64,000 nucleotides of DNA, from assembly GCF_963855985.1 (NCBI RefSeq), contig NC_087118.1, positions 1,054,001-1,118,000 of the forward strand, written 5' to 3'. Shown here piece by piece: positions 1 through 9,871 of the stretch. The position numbers and the translations under genes are program-made. Every line of letters starts with the position of its first letter. The stretch's first letter is position 1. This stretch comes from Ostrinia nubilalis. Taxonomy: Eukaryota; Arthropoda; Insecta; Lepidoptera; Crambidae. The notes beneath the pieces are model-generated. The model did not search any database, was not told the origin of the DNA, and saw nothing but the letters and a program-made list of their open reading frames with translations.

Positions 1-655
1 CCCTAAACTGAGGTCCTAAGAGCCATTGGGGCCTTTTTCTATGGAAGTTTTAGGATCGCAAGCTCCAACATGGGGTCCTAAGATCCCTTAGGTCCTTTTT
101 CTACGGAATGTTGAGGCCACAACCGCCATTAGGCCTTGTTAATTTTTTTCAGATAACGTAATTTTATCAGTATTGTCAATCAATAATGCAAAAAATATAT
201 TGATAAACTTTGATGTATGTATAAAATGATCGTGAAGTTATAAAAATTCATAATCATAGTAACTGAATAATTAATATTAATTATTAAATTAATATTTCTT
301 TAAAAGTAATATTCATGATCAATAAAATTTGGGACAGGTATCTACATGAAATTATTGAAATAAAACTTCATTTTAACAAAAATATATTTAAACCATTTTA
401 TTATTTTTATCTTAAAGATGTTTTTCTTCCAGCGACTTGGCCCACTTTTAGCTTGATCCAAAGTAGTATTTTGTCGATTTGGTGTTTAATTTATTAATAA
501 AACATTGAACGTGGGCCCAGTTCCTGAAAGAAACATTAATAAAAAATTCAATCCAGCGACTCGTCCCGTGGACAAAGCTAAAAGTGAGCCAATTCCTTGG
601 AAGACTCGTTTTTACTTGGTTATTTTAACTATGGCGAATGATTTTGTATAAAAAA
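1..655. other. Gene-less AT-rich flank
   Basis: I see no supported gene. Positions 1-140 hold about two imperfect copies of a ~60-65 bp unit (GGTCCTAAG..CC..GGCCTTTTTCTA.GGAA), and a related piece recurs near 2200-2235. An imperfect inverted repeat pairs 429-463 with 570-602 around the shared core CACTTTTAGCTT. The 60-codon ORF at 315 has no recognisable features. Confidence 0.5.
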
Positions 656-839
656 TAGAGATGAAACGGATAGTTGTTTGGCCGGATACCGGATACCGGA
701 TATCCGGCCAGCTGTTAGGCCGGATAGCCGGATATCCGGCGGCCGGATAGTTGGCCCATTGTCTCGTTGCATGTCGTGACGAGTTTACCGCCGCACAGGT
801 GCTTCGAACGCGATCACAATATCTATTAGTAGACTAGAC

Positions 840-1066
840 CAGGGTTTCCCAATTTTTTTTTGCCAAGGAACCCTAATTGATTATACTTTTCCTAGCGGAA
901 CCCCCGTACTACTCCGCCCGCACGCCCTGCCCCTCCCTTTTGCGTAAACAAGTCGGTGCGAGCGAACAACGTCGGTCACGAAACGTGGGATATTATTTTT
1001 TACGGAACCCTTGCGGCTTTTCCACGGAACCCCAGGGTTCCGCGGACCACCATTCGGGAACCGCTG
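840..1066. mobile_element. hAT MITE with perfect 8-bp TSD
   Basis: A 227-bp element begins CAGGGTTTCCCAA and ends in the imperfect inverted complement CGGGAACCGCTG. It is flanked by identical 8-bp direct repeats GACTAGAC at 832-839 and 1067-1074. Internally it repeats GGAACCC-type motifs. It has no coding capacity. The TSD length and CAGGG terminus are typical of hAT MITEs. It lies wholly within the 656-1802 element, so it inserted later. Confidence 0.85.
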
Positions 1067-1250
1067 GACTAGACTACTCACATTTTTCGAAAATCGAATC
1101 AGTCCGAATAGAATGTCAGATTTTGCCACTTGTCTAGGGGGCAGATCGATTCGGGCGATTTCGGTTGCCATCGTGAGTGTGTGATTGAATAGCGAAAATT
1201 AAATTAGTTTACTTGCTGCATAATCTGACTGAACTGCATCTTGACATCAG

Positions 1251-1429
1251 AGGGCTGAGTGTGAGTTTACATCAAACGCGCTCACTAGTGAGCGCGTGTA
1301 AAAAATGTATGAAAATTTTAGTTTTTGAAAGTTTCCCGCTAGGGGCGCTGTACAATCCGTCATACATTTAATGTCATTTTTGACGCTCTCACTAGTGAGC
1401 GCGTTTGGAAAAAACTCACACTCAGCCCT
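1251..1429. mobile_element. Short palindromic MITE-like element
   Basis: A 179-bp element has an 18-bp perfect terminal inverted repeat, AGGGCTGAGTGTGAGTTT at 1251-1268 and its complement at 1412-1429. Both arms also carry the self-complementary block CTCACTAGTGAG followed by GCGCG. The possible target duplication is only CAG on each side, so the superfamily is not assigned. It lies inside the 656-1802 hAT-like element. Confidence 0.7.
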
Positions 1430-1802
1430 CAGACCATCAGTGATCAAAGTGAAATCGCCTATTTTATTTGGCAATATTTCGACTTAACAGCTATTTATTA
1501 TTTATGTATTCGTCATTAGAGTGAATAGCCTAGAAAAAGAAATTAGTTTTTTTAAAGGCCTTAATATGGCTTTTTGTAACTTTTTGGATTTTAAATAAAA
1601 GCCGTCATTATTTTATGCCATTTTATTGATGTTTACCTCAAAGATTTAATGTATTTCATTTTATTAATAGGAAATTGTCGTCGTTTTTTAATATCCGGTA
1701 TCCGGCCGGATAGTGAGTTACTATCCGGTATCCGGCCGGATAGTAAATTTAGGCCGGATATCCGGCCTACCGGATAGTTACCGGATATCCGTTTCATCTC
1801 TA

Positions 1803-2228
1803 ATTAAAAACATAAGTCGAAAAAATTCGTTAAATTCAAAAAAATATTAATGCCATTCGATTCTTTGAAGTAGTCTTATTATACCCTAGAGTTCCACGAA
1901 ATCAAAAAGAGCAATTTGTATACAAAAAGAGTAAAAGACTAATTTCATCTAGAAAGAAAGACACAAACGCCATTATGGCTCTTTGTTTTTCATACATCGA
2001 TAAAATCGAGCGCCAATTCTTTCCCTGGAATATGGCCCTTATGGAGGTAGTGGCTTTTTTCCACGGGAGATTCTGTAGGTATGAGATTGTGGCTTTTGAA
2101 TAAAGTGGAATATCTAAATAAGTATTGAACTTTTTAATACAATTGTTTTACTGAAAGGTGTATTAAGGAATGAAGAATTCAAAAATGAAATAAAAGAAAA
2201 AAGCCCTAATGATCATTGGGGCAGTCTT
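1803..2228. other. Non-coding stretch before the MULE remnant
   Basis: I find no ORF or RNA gene here. It may contain upstream intron or 5' sequence of the MULE-type gene that follows, but no splice sites or codons can be assigned with confidence. Confidence 0.4.
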
Positions 2229-2252
2229 CGTCGGGTACGACGAACTGATTCA

Positions 2253-2622
2253 CGAACATTTCCGTTGGTATTCGCATTATGCACAAACAAAGATAAAAAA
2301 TCTTACAATCTATTATTCTCATCAATAATAGAATATTGTGAAAAAAGTGATCTGCGTTTATCACCTAGATATTATTATATTCTTATGGATTTTGAAAAAA
2401 CGGCACATATCTGCGCTAAACAACTGTTCGACAATGCAATAATAAAAGGTTGCCACTTTCATCTTAGACAAATAATCTATAGGAAAGTTCAAAAAAATGG
2501 GTACCAGACCTTATATGGAAATGATGAAAAATTTTCAATTGAAATAAAATGTTTAATGGCATTTAGCTTTCTTGCCAGATAATGAACTACCAATTTATTT
2601 TGATGAATGGAAAAAATATATA
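2253..2622 (+). pseudogene. MULE-type transposase, 5' exon part
   Basis: The translation from about 2253 matches the MULE transposase core found in many arthropod proteins. A block like 'PLVFALCTNK' is followed by LMDFEKTA, which holds the second catalytic Asp, and then GCHFHLRQ, the C-x2-H signature downstream of it. A +1 frameshift falls at about 2572-2576: the frame ending FSFLAR stops, while PDNELPIYFDEWKKY continues in the next frame. The coding sequence is then cut at 2622 by a Ty3/gypsy insertion. It resumes at 8341. No ATG start is visible; upstream exons are probably missing or unrecognised. Confidence 0.75.
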
Positions 2623-2973
2623 TGTAACGCGGCAACGCTATTTCATAACGTTTATAACGTTATCGCGCGCGAACAACGCAACGTTAGTGTTATCACGCCA
2701 TCTCGTCTAATAGCGAATCACGCGGAAGTATGGTGCCGCGCCCTTTCCTCGGCCAATCGGCGCGAGGCAGTCCCCCCGCGCGTCTCGCGACTCACGCGGA
2801 AGCTTCGAGAAGTTTCCTTCTTCCCGGTGCGCGACGCCAACGTGAACGGTCGATTTTGAGCTAGCCTATTTTATATGTGGAAATATGTAAATTCCCATGA
2901 TTGTTTGCCACAAAAAGTTTGTTTAGTCGTAAGCTTATGTTCCAATAAATGAATATTGTGAAACCACGACTAA
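2623..2973 (+). repeat. 5' LTR of gypsy-A
   Basis: It starts TGTAACGCGGCAACGC and ends ACCACGACTAA. By eye it differs from the 3' LTR at one position (CCGCGCG here, CCGAGCG there). An AATAAA signal lies near its 3' end (about 2944-2949). The near-identity means a recent insertion. Confidence 0.92.
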
Positions 2974-3089
2974 AATGACGCCCAACTCGAGGCCTTAACC
3001 TACGAAAAGTACCTACCGTGAGTGCAGCGTGTCGAAACCTGTTTTTACCGGCGTGAAAACAGTGCAATCTCGAACTTTACGAGTGAACG

Positions 3090-4923
3090 ATGGCTTCCGC
3101 GACGCGATCCAAGTGTGGGGTCGCAGGCAACCGCGATGACCACGATGACCACTCGGCGGCAACGGCATCGGCAGCCGCGGGCGACCAGGGGGTCGCTCAG
3201 CACGGCGCCGACCGGCGAGCGACAACGGCTCCGACCGTGCCCGGCGGCAGCGCCGCGGGCCCGTTCATGACCGAGTCGCAGGTGTCCTCCCTCCTGTCGG
3301 CCTTCGCACGGTCCCAACAGGAGGCCAACCGCATCCTCTTCGAGAACCTACTGACGACGCTGAGCACCACGAGCACGACGAGCACGGGGCCGACAGTACC
3401 GCCCCAGTCGCCACCGATGTCGACATCCGAGTCGCAGTTCCGAGGCGGGTCGTTCGCAAAATGCACGGCACGCTCCGATGGGCGAGCGGACGACGCCGAC
3501 AAGTTGGAAGCATTTCTGGACGCCGTCACTACATACAAGGAGTGCCTGAGCGTGAGCGACGAGCACGCGCTGCGCGGCCTCCCCATCCTGCTGGTGGATG
3601 AGCTGTGTGGTGGCGAGGGGTCAAGAACTCCGTCTACACCTGGGACGACGCGGTCGCGCGCCTACGAGGCATGTACGGCGCCGCACGACCGGCTTACAAA
3701 ATCCTTCGCGAAATATTCGCGCAAGAGCAAGGACAGCAACGATGCGACGTGTTTATCTCGAAGACGAGAGCGTTGATAGCTAAACTTCCATACGAACTGA
3801 ACGAGTGTCTGCAGATTGACATTGTTTACGGTCTACTTGACCGACGAGTGCGTAAACGCGTAACCCGCGAAAGTGTTGTGTCGTTAGTCGTGTTGGTGGA
3901 TAGGGCCCGCGATATCGAGGAGTCTATCGCCGAGGTAACGCAAGGGGACGCAGGTAAAGGTCCACGCGGCACCACAAGTACCTATTCCATCCAGAAAACC
4001 GTAAGTAGTTCTCCGCTAACTGATAACACACCTACACACTCGCCCTCTAGTTCAAATGACGCAAAAACACAGGGACTAAAGGTTCGGCCAAACCAACGCG
4101 ATCACACGCGATCAGCCGGCGTGCAGCGATGGCGATCAATGCATTTAAAGGTTCGGCCAAACCAACGCGATCACACGCGATCAATCGGCGTGCAGCGATG
4201 GCGATCAATGCATTTAGGTCTGGTCGCCATCGCTGCACGCCGGCTGATCGCGGTATGATCGCGTTGGTTTGGCCGAACCCTAAGTCTGGTCGCCATCGCT
4301 GCACGCCGGCTGATCGCGTGTGATTGCGTTGGTTTGGCCGAACCTTTAATCGTTTACGTTGTTCTTTTTGTAAAGTATTTGGTCATCAAGTAGAGAATTG
4401 TCGTAACCGTGAGCGAAATAACAAAACTTCCGCGAGCAAAGACAACCCCGAACGTAATTATAATAGTTCGCGCAGTAATAATAGTAGTACAATACGGTGT
4501 TATGGATGTGGCCAGCAAGGCGTAATCAAATCGAAGTGTGAGACGTGTAGTCCGAAGCACAATCCGAAGTCTCAATCGGAACTTCACACTTTAGGGTCCC
4601 GTCGTACTATTTACAATAATTGCAAACCCCCCGTAACATTATTATCATCACGTAACAAGACGAAAACTCGTCGTAACTCATCACGTAAAATTCCCGTCAT
4701 ACAGGGTGAAAATGGGAATGTTTTGACAATACAGGGTGAAACCGGGAATTTTTGTGGTAAAAATTGTAAACCCGGGAATGTTAATTCAGTACGGGGTGGT
4801 AACCGTAGTTCACCTGTAACACAGGGTGGCAACCGGAATTTTTCGGACACACAGGGTGGCAACCGGAACTTTTCGGGCATATTACAGGGTGGCAAATGCG
4901 ACTTTTCTGGGATGCAGGTGTAA
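3090..4923 (+). pseudogene. gypsy-A gag, frameshifted and interrupted
   Basis: An ATG at 3090 opens a frame with an Ala/Ser/Thr-rich N-terminus, followed by the retrotransposon gag core (KLEAFLDAVTTYKECL). The frame changes near 3596-3605, and the second half of the gag domain continues in another frame (VKNSVYTWDDAVARLRGMYG). At 4077-4348 an inverted-repeat element interrupts the frame. Beyond it is a CCHC zinc knuckle, CSFCKVFGHQVENC. A second knuckle, CYGCGQQGVIKSKC, has Val in place of the His. The C-terminus is a run of degenerate 'TQGGNRNFS' repeats. Gag would form the nucleocapsid and bind the element RNA; this copy is not functional. Confidence 0.8.
4077..4348. mobile_element. Inverted-repeat module cluster inserted in gag
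   Basis: Two direct copies of a ~67-bp unit (AAGGTTCGGCCAAACC..CAGCGATGGCGATCAATGCATTT) are followed by two copies of the same unit in reverse orientation. The whole is a large palindrome from TAAAGGTTCGGCCAAACC to its exact complement at 4331-4348. Flanking TA dinucleotides could be a target duplication. It separates the gag core from its zinc knuckle. No known family is recognised. Confidence 0.75.
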
Positions 4924-6811
4924 ATAAGAAATTTCTGCCGGAGCAAAATAAAAATATTTTTTTAAATTGATAACTATTTATTGTGGTTGACACAAATATT
5001 TAAAAAGAAAAAAATAAGGGATGGGTCGTTGGGCCGTTTGGTTGGTACTGACTAAAAATACTAGACTAAGATCAGCGCGCTAATATCACCACTCGGCTCA
5101 ACCCCCTTCGCACCCGTCGGGCGCAGCAAGCGTCTGGCACTGCGGGACAGCCGGTGCCAAACACCTCCTAGTGTACAAAAAAATATATTATTATAAAAAT
5201 ATCGATACAGTAAGTGCACCACTGGTGCATTAATACCCTACAGCTTACACAGGTAATAATAGGCATATTAATACAAAGAAATTAATTTACTTGTGTTCGC
5301 TCAGTTAAATTACTACGACACAAAAAAAACAATCCATCGCTCTCAAGGATGGAGCAAATGTGAACACAGCAAAATCCAACGGTAATTCATTACACTGGTA
5401 AATCGATTTAGAAGGTAACATTTGGTAAAATGTAATCATCATAATTATTACGTGGTCCACCTTCACAAAGCGAACAAAAAATAGTTTACACAACAAAATC
5501 CATTGATAATACTTCACAATGGTAAATTTATTTAAGAATTTACTTTTTGGTAAAATGTAATCATTGTGGGTAATCTACTTTTTCAAAGTAAACTAAAATA
5601 ATTGACAAGCTCAATAGAAAACGGAACCAACCTATGAAGTAGGGTAGCCCAGGACCGTGGTGGACGTTTCTAGTAATTCATCCTAACTCAGCGGAGAGGT
5701 GGATGAGTTCGAAGAAGAAACCACAACATACCTGCTATGGAGGCAACGTCAGCAACAACAGACAGCAACAATAGACAGCAACAGCAGACAGTGCAGAGGC
5801 TCGCCACCGAGCACTGCTCAACCACACACAATCTGCGAATGACAACCAAGTGCATTGGTTAACAATGCCGCCAATGCAAACAACAAAATAACAAGAAGAA
5901 ACTCAAGGTAATCCTTGGAATAGGACCTGCTTACCTTCCGTAATAAAATTCAGCACGTGGCAGTGAGTCCACGAAATCACGGGGCTTTCGGATTTATTTC
6001 TGAATTCCCTTATTTTCGCTGAGGATGACGATGCGTGCCCTGCCCGTTTATTTGGGAATCGGCACGGTTCGGACCTCCTGGAATCGGGACACTAGGACAC
6101 CACGCACACCGGAACCTCCACTCACGAGCACGGACAACCCAGCAAAAGGAAGCGGACACTCCCAAAAAGCGCCGGTCATCACCTGTGACTTGTGGTCCGA
6201 ATCAAACCCAACAATAACAAACAATAAAAATGTTTCTTCATTTTTATTTTTTATTTCTATTTCCAATAAGTTCTATTTGAGTCAACCAGCCTCTTATTGA
6301 ATAATTTTGATATGAGAACTCACAAAACTGCTCCTCCGATTTAAATTTAATTAATTTATTTAACTTTTAGAAACAGAAGAAACGTCACTCATAGTATTCG
6401 GACCGTCTCCCGCGCGTTTCGTTTCACTCAGAATATGTCAAATTTCTAGAACGTTCCGAACCCATGATCGATCAAGATACATTACAATGTTATTTTAATA
6501 TAAACATTGAGGAAAATACTGGAAATAGCTAGAATTTAAATTAAAGAGCCTAAATATTAAGTTTTATAAAAATTTAGTGTTGAATATTTAATTTTATTAT
6601 ACATTTCTTCTATACTAAAAGAATGGAACGTAACGCATTGATCTGTCAAACGGAGACATTCAAAAAGTGAGGTTATTTATTGCTCTGTGTACCAAAACAA
6701 TGTAATTAATTTTAATAGAAGTTAATCAAAACTCAGTGAATCACTAACAATGACACAATCAAGTGACAAAGGAAATACTGCGCACTTTGTAATATGTGAC
6801 CTTACGGTCCG
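4924..6811. other. Non-coding interior of gypsy-A
   Basis: About 1.9 kb without a recognisable protein separates gag from protease, where the two are normally adjacent, so this probably includes inserted DNA. A diverged tandem duplication is visible (about 5361-5470 against 5488-5600, sharing CAAAATCCA..GGTAA..CACTGGTAAAT..GGTAAAATGTAATCAT). A CAACAGACAG-rich stretch lies at about 5750-5795. I cannot define the ends of the insertion. Confidence 0.45.
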
Positions 6812-7945
6812 TTGGAATGTTTGTTAGTGGAAATCGGTAAGTACTCAATCTTGCCAAAAAAAGGTGTTACACAGGGTAACGCATCCGAAATATGTCACAG
6901 TGGTAATCGTGTGCAAGATAGATGTGAAATGCCTATCTCACCCGATGTTTTACGCAATTTTCGAGAAATTGCCGATTTTGAGGCGAAAGCCAGTTTTTCA
7001 GGTAGTAGTGAGCTTAATTCCGCCCAGGTGAAGGGTGAGCCTCACGATTTCTGTTTCCTCCCTAATCTGACTCTTTATACAGCGGGAGTTGACTTCGACC
7101 ACTTCAAACCGACGATCCGTATCCAGATATTGGGTCATAGCGGCGTTGCTGTCATGGACACAGGGGCTACGGACTGCCTAGCCAGTCCGATGTTGTACCG
7201 GAAGTTGGTGGCAGGTGGCGTACGCTTCGTGGAGACGCAGCGATTGATCGGTTTAGCAGATGGAACACGACAGGTACACGACGTCCTTACAGGTGACGTC
7301 ACTGTCGTCCTGCAAGGTCGAAAGATATTTACTACATTCCTGGTGATCCCTGGGGCCGATACGAGGACGCTTCTAGGACGTGATTTCATCAGAGAAGCAG
7401 GTATTGTCATTGATATCCAGCAGGCAGTGTGGAGTTTTGCCGACACACCAGAACGGCGGTATGCTTTTGTACAGGATCGTGTACTTACCCCTACCGCCGA
7501 CGCCGAGCTGAAGCGTGTCGAGGAGACCACGAAGCTGAAGCTGAGGACCGAGAGCAGTTGTTATTGCCTCGGGGTAGCTTTGAAGCAGGGGGAGGGGTCG
7601 GACGAGCGACTTATTGAGTACCCTAGCCGCCTCCGAGCTGCCAACGAGAGGAACTATGCCGACCAAGGGCGTCGGCCTTCGCCAGACTATAAGGTGGGCG
7701 ATTTGGTCATGTTGAAGACCCAGGGTTTGAACGACACTAATCGAGGTCAAACCCCTAAGTTTAACCCTAGGCGTGACGGCCCGTATAAGATATCGAGGGC
7801 CTTAAGTGACAGCACTTACCTCCTGGAGGGAGAGCCTGGAGCGAAGTTAGGGAAGTGTTATGCCTCACAACTTACTCCATTTGTTGGTCACATCCATCCG
7901 CCTGTCAGGGAAAAGCGTAGGCGAGGTAGGCCGCGTAAGTCTTAA
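6812..7945 (+). pseudogene. gypsy-A pol remnant: protease and integrase tail
   Basis: The frame contains a retropepsin domain with the catalytic triplet in VMDTGATDCL and the later hydrophobic motif TLLGRDFIREAGIVID. It then passes directly into a scrap of RNase H (LGVALKQGEGSDERLIEYPS..ERNY) and jumps to the C-terminal integrase segment (YKVGDLVMLKTQGLND..QTPKFNPRRDGPYKI), ending in a basic REKRRRGRPRKS tail. The RT catalytic core, most of RNase H and the HHCC/DDE integrase core are absent through in-frame deletion. The first codon in the open frame is TTG, so no independent start is implied. Confidence 0.85.
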
Positions 7946-7989
7946 GCTAGTCCAGACCGCGTTGCGTCGTCTGAACTAGAGGGGGAGGT

Positions 7990-8340
7990 TGTAACGCGGC
8001 AACGCTATTTCATAACGTTTATAACGTTATCGCGCGCGAACAACGCAACGTTAGTGTTATCACGCCATCTCGTCTAATAGCGAATCACGCGGAAGTATGG
8101 TGCCGCGCCCTTTCCTCGGCCAATCGGCGCGAGGCAGTCCCCCCGAGCGTCTCGCGACTCACGCGGAAGCTTCGAGAAGTTTCCTTCTTCCCGGTGCGCG
8201 ACGCCAACGTGAACGGTCGATTTTGAGCTAGCCTATTTTATATGTGGAAATATGTAAATTCCCATGATTGTTTGCCACAAAAAGTTTGTTTAGTCGTAAG
8301 CTTATGTTCCAATAAATGAATATTGTGAAACCACGACTAA
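7990..8340 (+). repeat. 3' LTR of gypsy-A
   Basis: This 351-bp copy matches the LTR at 2623-2973 with one mismatch seen by eye (near 8143). It is preceded by a purine-rich tract GAGGGGGAGG at 7979-7988, the likely polypurine primer, and followed by the ATATA target duplication. Confidence 0.92.
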
Positions 8341-8358
8341 ATATATTTGAAGAAACAG
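8341..8358 (+). pseudogene. MULE-type gene, end of interrupted exon
   Basis: With one ATATA copy set aside, codons from before the gypsy insertion continue here in frame (Y-I-F-E-E-T), then reach a splice donor CAG|GTAAAT at 8358/8359. The exon ends in phase 1 and fits the acceptor at 9070-9071. Confidence 0.75.
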
Positions 8359-8457
8359 GTAAATATTATACTGCACTTTTAACTTTTATTTTATTTATTA
8401 TAGCTCGATCTATTTACTATTATTTCAAGTCATAACGTTTATTGGTATCTAAACCAA

Positions 8458-8514
8458 TGCAAGCCAGCATGCAAGCAAGGATGCAAGCATGCAAGCAAGC
8501 AAGCAAGCAAGCAT

Positions 8515-8566
<52 letters not shown>

Positions 8567-8654
8567 GCAAGTAAGCAAGCAAGCAAGCATGCAAGCAAGC
8601 AAGCATGCAAGCAAGCAAGCAAGCAAGCAAGCATGCAAGCAAGCAAGCAAGCAT
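8458..8654. repeat. (AAGC)n microsatellite in MULE intron
   Basis: About 200 bp of AAGC tetranucleotide repeat is interrupted by AAGCATGC and AAGTAAGC variants. The long Cys/Leu/Ala- or Lys/Gln/Ala/Ser-repeat ORFs across it on both strands are artefacts of the repeat. Confidence 0.95.
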
Positions 8655-8880
8655 TAGGATTGCCTTATCTCCGGCGCTGCGGGAAGTGCGGTCCTTCCAC
8701 TCTGGCGTAACATATACCCGGCATACCATTTGCTTTTACATTACACTCTAGTATAGGGCACACTAGTACCACGTGGATAAGACCACGGCCAATCGGGATG
8801 TACATAGTTCCGGACCAAGCAAGCTTCTTTAAACACAAATACATATTTACTCTTCAATGTTGGTTTTTCTTATAGACAAC

Positions 8881-9069
8881 TAGCGGCCGCCCGCGACTTC
8901 GTACGCGTGGATCCCGTTTTACCCCCTTTTCCCGAATTTTCTTTGCTATAAACCTCACGGAGCCCGAGACCTTTCCAACGAATGCAAAACCGTGGAAATC
9001 GGTTCGTGCGTTCTGGAGTTATAGCGTCAGGGAGGAAAACCCGACTTATTTTTATATAGTAGAAGATAT
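8881..9069. repeat. Dispersed repeat with ACTAGCGGCCGCCCGCGACTT head
   Basis: It starts ACTAGCGGCCGCCCGCGACT and ends in an A/T-rich tail (TTTTTATATAGTAGAAGATA). The first ~45 bp recur at 55493-55540. The tail abuts the splice acceptor of the last MULE exon. The layout resembles 3' fragments of RTE-type LINEs or SINEs, but the family is not assigned. Confidence 0.65.
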
Positions 9070-9071
9070 AG

Positions 9072-9298
9072 CGACGTGGTTCAGCAAGTATTACGTTTGG
9101 GGAAATGCTGGTTCGCCACTAAACTTTGCACCTAGCGTTTGGAGTACGTTTGAATTAGACCCAGAAAACATACCACGAACCCAAAATAGTGCTGAATCGT
9201 GGCATAATCGATTTCTACAGTTTGTTGGACAACACCACCCTGGATTTTATTTTTTATCAAAGAAAATTGTCCAAGAAATAAGGCACCAAAGCGCATAA
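9072..9298 (+). pseudogene. MULE-type transposase, last exon
   Basis: After an acceptor AG (9070-9071) the frame reads [12 protein letters not shown], then VWSTFELDPENIPRTQNSAE and SWHNRFLQFVGQHHPGF, ending in a stop at about 9296-9298. 'R-T-N/Q-N-S-x-E-x-W-H' is the hallmark of the MULE transposase C-terminal region and includes the third catalytic Glu. Phase matches the donor at 8358. Together with 2253-2622 it shows a spliced gene before the gypsy-A insertion and the upstream frameshift. I infer it is a transposon-derived, now dead, copy rather than a host gene. Confidence 0.75.
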
Positions 9299-9411
9299 AT
9301 TAACAAAGTTTTAATTTGCAGTACCACCACCAACCAAGAAAAAGAAGTATGCAGATAAATCGATTCGTATTGATAATATTTTGAAAAATAAATAAAATTA
9401 TTCATCAAAAA

Positions 9412-9860
9412 ACCGGCCAAGTGCGTGTCGGACTCACGCACAAAGGGTTCCGTATCATTGATTTATGAAATTATTATTATTTTTAGGGTTCCGTACCTCA
9501 AAAGGAAAAAACGGAACCCTTATAGGATCACTTTGTTGGCAGTCTGTCTGTCTGTCAAGACCCTTTATCTCAAGAACGAGTAGACGTATCAAGCTGAAAT
9601 TCACATGAAATACTCAGGTCTATTGTCCCTTTAAGCTGTGAAAATATCAAACTTCTAAGCCAAGCCAATCAAAAGATACAGCCGATTATGTCGATATTTT
9701 CAACAAATTTTCGACACTCGCAAAGGAATCAAAACCTACAGGATACTTCCCGTAAACTCAGAATCTTGAAATTTGGCATGAAGCATTGTCATATAATGCA
9801 AATATAGGAAAAATTGCGAAAATCACATTTTTTTAGTTATATAATATAATAAAAATATTT
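9412..9860 (+). repeat. Lepidopteran-type dispersed repeat (GGCCAAGTGCGTGTCGGACT)
   Basis: The AACCGGCCAAGTGCG..CGGACTC..GGGTTCCGTA block, a TCTG microsatellite and the 'CTGAAATTTGGCATGAAG'-like text match a very common lepidopteran interspersed repeat that I recognise by memory. A reverse-oriented piece lies at 39731-39805. It has no coding capacity. Confidence 0.65.
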
Positions 9861-9871
9861 TAATAAAATGA

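Larger units (their letters stand above)
656..1802. mobile_element. Non-autonomous hAT-like element
   Basis: The ends carry a 17-bp terminal inverted repeat, TAGAGATGAAACGGATA at 656-672 and its complement at 1786-1802. It is flanked by an 8-bp near-duplication, ATAAAAAA (648-655) and ATTAAAAA (1803-1810), 7 of 8 matching. Just inside both ends are clusters of GGCCGGATATCCGG-type palindromes (about 680-755 and 1690-1795), which may be subterminal transposase-binding repeats. There is no transposase ORF. An 8-bp duplication and a TAG-N-G start fit the hAT superfamily. Two smaller elements (840-1066, 1251-1429) sit inside it. Confidence 0.7.
2623..8340 (+). mobile_element. Defective Ty3/gypsy retrotransposon (gypsy-A)
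   Basis: The element is bounded by two 351-bp LTRs and a perfect 5-bp target duplication ATATA (2618-2622 and 8341-8345). After the 5' LTR comes a plausible primer-binding site starting TGACGCCCAACTCGAGG at about 2976. Inside are a gag-like reading frame, a protease, a sliver of RNase H and the C-terminal integrase tail. The reverse transcriptase and integrase catalytic core are missing, so it cannot move by itself. It also carries an inverted-repeat insertion in gag and about 1.9 kb of non-coding DNA between gag and pol. It lies inside an exon of the MULE-type gene. Confidence 0.9.

Noticed and set aside
429..602. miRNA-like hairpin (429-463 paired with 570-602)
   Set aside because: The pairing is imperfect, the loop exceeds 100 nt and nothing supports processing; more likely a degraded inverted repeat.
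877..1171. Overlapping ORFs of 86 and 96 codons on both strands
   Set aside because: They coincide with the hAT MITE at 840-1066 and its flank; no protein similarity is evident.
3197..3586. Minus-strand ORFs opposite the gypsy-A gag
   Set aside because: They are antisense shadows of a GC-rich coding region.
8420..8729. Cys/Leu/Ala- or Lys/Gln/Ala-rich ORFs
   Set aside because: They are translations of the (AAGC)n tract inside the MULE intron.
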